From an uncultured Chloroflexota bacterium (GTDB lineage: Bacteria; Chloroflexota; Dehalococcoidia; UBA3495), in the NCBI GenBank assembly GCA_913020235.1, contig CAJWBT010000091.1, positions 1 through 8,275 of the forward strand: DNA of 8,275 nt, given 5' to 3'. Position 1 is the first letter of the stretch. Every line of letters begins with the position of its first letter. Below the pieces are notes generated by a model. It saw only the letters and a program-made list of their open reading frames with translations, did no database searches and was not told the origin of the DNA. This document shows positions 6,766 to 8,275 of the stretch, in pieces. The position numbers and the translations under genes were made by a program.

Positions 6766-7013
6766 AGTTGCCCGTGCACAACCAGCCCTTCCCTGAAAAG
6801 AGGCTCCCTGCGGCCCGCTGGTGACGCGCCAATCCGTGCCTTTGACAAAGCAGGGACCTCAGGGGCAGCGTTGCGCCCGGCACGACACAGCCCGCGAAAA
6901 ACAGGACGGGGTAACACCTCCCCCCGGTCAGTAATATCCGCGGGCGGTTCACATGATTGGCGCCGGCACCGGCGCCCGCTGTGTCAGAGCAAACATAGGC
7001 CACAAAGGACGAA
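6766..7013 (+). promoter_or_regulatory. Long, possibly structured 5' leader of mgtE
   Basis: No coding frame on either strand is convincing here. Several stems are possible: gagg-c-tccctgc (6800-6811) with gcaggga-cctc (6850-6860), 11 pairs with one bulged C; gacacagc (6884-6891) with gctgtgtc (6978-6985); cccgcg (6891-6896) with cgcggg (6939-6944), which competes with the previous stem for one base; and ggcgccgg (6959-6966) with ccggcgcc (6969-6976). Together they would give a branched structure ending about 28 bases before the mgtE ATG. Genes of the mgtE type are often controlled by Mg2+-sensing leaders, but the M-box consensus is not recognisable. GC-rich sequence makes chance stems common, so the structure is a hypothesis. 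Confidence 0.4.
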
Positions 7014-8275
7014 ATGGACCAGGAGCTGAACCGGCCACCGGACGGCCAGGCAGAGGGGGCGGCCCGCTCCAGCGAGGAGCTTGTGCGGGCCGCTGTGTCG
7101 GTTGTCCGCCAACTCTTGGAGGTCGAAGACCGCGAAACGGCGCTGAACCGGTTCAGCCAGCTTCACCCGGTGGACCAGGGCGAAGTTCTGATGGGTCTGC
7201 CCGTAGGTCCTCGCCTCGAACTCTTGGCCGGCCTCTCCCCTGACGAAACCTCGGAGATCCTCGAGCACCTGGAACCGGAAGAGGCAGCGGAGCTGTCCCA
7301 GGGTTTGGCCGCCGGGGTGCTGGCTCAAATCCTCGAAGAAACAAAGCCGGATGCGGCGGCGGACATTCTCCAGCTCCTACCCGAGGATAGAGCCGAGCAG
7401 ATTCTCCAGGTGATGGAGGACGCCGACGAGATTGTTTCGCTCCTCCGGTACCGCAAGGACACCGCCGGCGGGCTGATGACCCTCGGCTATCCGGTGGTTA
7501 GGGAGACGGTTACCACTCCCAACGCGCTGGATCAGCTCCGCTTGCTGGGGCCCGACGCGGAGAGCATCAACTCGCTCCTGGTCGTGGACGACCAGGGCCG
7601 GCTGGTGGGTTCCCTCAGCCTGACCAGGTTGGCGTTGGCCCGGCCCACTTCGCTGGTAGGGGATATAGCCAACCGGCAGGTCATCTCGGTCAACGCCGAG
7701 ACGGACCAGGAGGAGTGCGCCCGCTTGATGGAGCGGTATGACCTGAGCCAGCTCCCCGTGGTGGACCGGGACGGCCAGCTCACCGGCGTTATCCTGGCCG
7801 AGGACATGGTGGACGTGGTGGAGGAGGAAGCCACGGAGGACATGTATAGGATGGCCGGAGTCGCCGGGGAGCGGGTGATGGGACCGCTGCGCAACTCCCT
7901 GCGCCGCCGCCTGCCGTGGCTCTACATTAACCTGGCTACGGCTCTGCTGGCCGCGCTGGTGATCAGCATCTTCGAGTCCACGATCGCCAAGGTGGTGGTT
8001 TTGGCGGCCTTCCTGCCGGTCGTGGCCGGACAAGGCGGCATCGGCGGCACCCAGACGGTCACTTTGATAGTGCGAAGTATGGCGCTGGGAGAGGTCCCCA
8101 GGCAGATAGGTCTCCGGGTATTGCTCCGGGAGCTGGCCCTTGGGTTGATAAACGGGGCCACACTGGGTGTGGTGGTAGGCGTGGTGGCCTTCCTGTGGAA
8201 GGGCATACCTGTGCTGGGACTGGTGCTGGGCCTGGCGATGCTGGGAAACATGTTCGTGGCGGGGCTGGCCGGCGC
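7014..8275 (+). CDS. mgtE: Magnesium transporter MgtE (partial, C-terminus missing)
   Basis: This is a homodimeric inner-membrane Mg2+ channel whose cytosolic domains sense internal Mg2+ and close the pore. The first 420 residues are visible; about 30-40, including the last membrane helix, lie beyond the edge. The acidic MgtE_N domain (about 40-140) has repeated helical segments such as LEPEEAAEL and LLPEDRAEQIL. Two CBS domains follow (about 150-208, with YRKDTAGGLMT, and 213-272, with QLPVVDRDGQLTGVI). A plug/connector helix then leads into the membrane part: TM1 near 300-318, TM2 near 325-355 with PVVAGQGGIGGTQT, TM3 near 370-395 and TM4 from 397. Families usually have Gly-Gly-Asn-x-Gly in TM2; here the Asn position is Ile343. 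The start ATG 7014 is the first in frame after a TAG at 6996 and follows AAGG four to six bases away. Upstream are a good promoter and a long leader. Confidence 0.96.
   Translation, partial: MDQELNRPPDGQAEGAARSSEELVRAAVSVVRQLLEVEDRETALNRFSQLHPVDQGEVLMGLPVGPRLELLAGLSPDETSEILEHLEPEEAAELSQGLAAGVLAQILEETKPDAAADILQLLPEDRAEQILQVMEDADEIVSLLRYRKDTAGGLMTLGYPVVRETVTTPNALDQLRLLGPDAESINSLLVVDDQGRLVGSLSLTRLALARPTSLVGDIANRQVISVNAETDQEECARLMERYDLSQLPVVDRDGQLTGVILAEDMVDVVEEEATEDMYRMAGVAGERVMGPLRNSLRRRLPWLYINLATALLAALVISIFESTIAKVVVLAAFLPVVAGQGGIGGTQTVTLIVRSMALGEVPRQIGLRVLLRELALGLINGATLGVVVGVVAFLWKGIPVLGLVLGLAMLGNMFVAGLAG

Noticed and set aside
6796..6870. Possible M-box (ykoK) Mg2+ riboswitch before mgtE, suggested by GAGGCTCC and GACGC-CCAAT strings
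   Set aside because: The spacing is much too short compared with the known M-box, the GCTGCTGCCC block is missing and no closing GCTAAAGCTC-like strand follows.
7377..8033. Minus-strand frame of 218 codons antisense to mgtE
   Set aside because: It is a shadow of the mgtE coding frame in GC-rich DNA: the sequence is rich in His, Gln, Arg and Gly with no domain, and the sense protein is unmistakable.

Overview
The window is GC-rich, densely coding bacterial DNA. The clues point to a Chloroflexota member, perhaps a Dehalococcoidia or SAR202-like lineage. They are the Thr/Pro-rich linker after a lipoprotein cysteine, an arginyl-tRNA synthetase with a relaxed KMSKS loop, a short palindromic element with a TGTCATTCCGAGG-type core, and the codon usage. 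This placement is inference from sequence style, not a search result.

Layout, left to right. (1) Positions 1-394, minus strand: the N-terminal part of a SAM-dependent methyltransferase of the ArsM-like type, running off the left edge. (2) 395-723: no convincing gene. (3) 724-862: a 139-bp MITE-like element with perfect 19-bp terminal inverted repeats around a long imperfect hairpin. Its right end supplies the stop codon of the next gene. (4) 856-3126, minus: a complete RND/MMPL-type exporter. (5) 3127-3513: intergenic, with an AT-rich patch, a 20-bp operator-like dyad and a terminator-like inverted repeat behind argS. (6) 3514-5193, minus: complete argS. (7) 5194-5450: divergent regulatory region with a recognisable plus-strand promoter. 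(8) 5451-6342, plus: a predicted secreted lipoprotein with two tandem cupredoxin-like domains. Its reading frame is broken in the signal peptide by a perfect 13-bp tandem duplication. (9) 6356-6667, minus: a small protein that looks like a dimeric alpha/beta-barrel (DUF3303-like), convergent with the lipoprotein gene. (10) 6731-7013: a strong-looking promoter and a roughly 250-nt leader with several possible stems. (11) 7014-8275, plus: mgtE, a magnesium transporter/channel, cut by the right edge.

The genes do not form one pathway. They are mostly singly transcribed housekeeping and envelope functions: tRNA charging, Mg2+ uptake, lipid or hydrophobe export, and a surface copper-type protein. 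The two observations most worth following are the 13-bp duplication that switches the lipoprotein out of frame (phase-variation-like, recent mutation, or assembly error) and the MITE that has rewritten the 3' end of the exporter gene. The long leader before mgtE, which does not match the known M-box, comes next. I see no CRISPR array, defence island, transposase, tRNA or rRNA.
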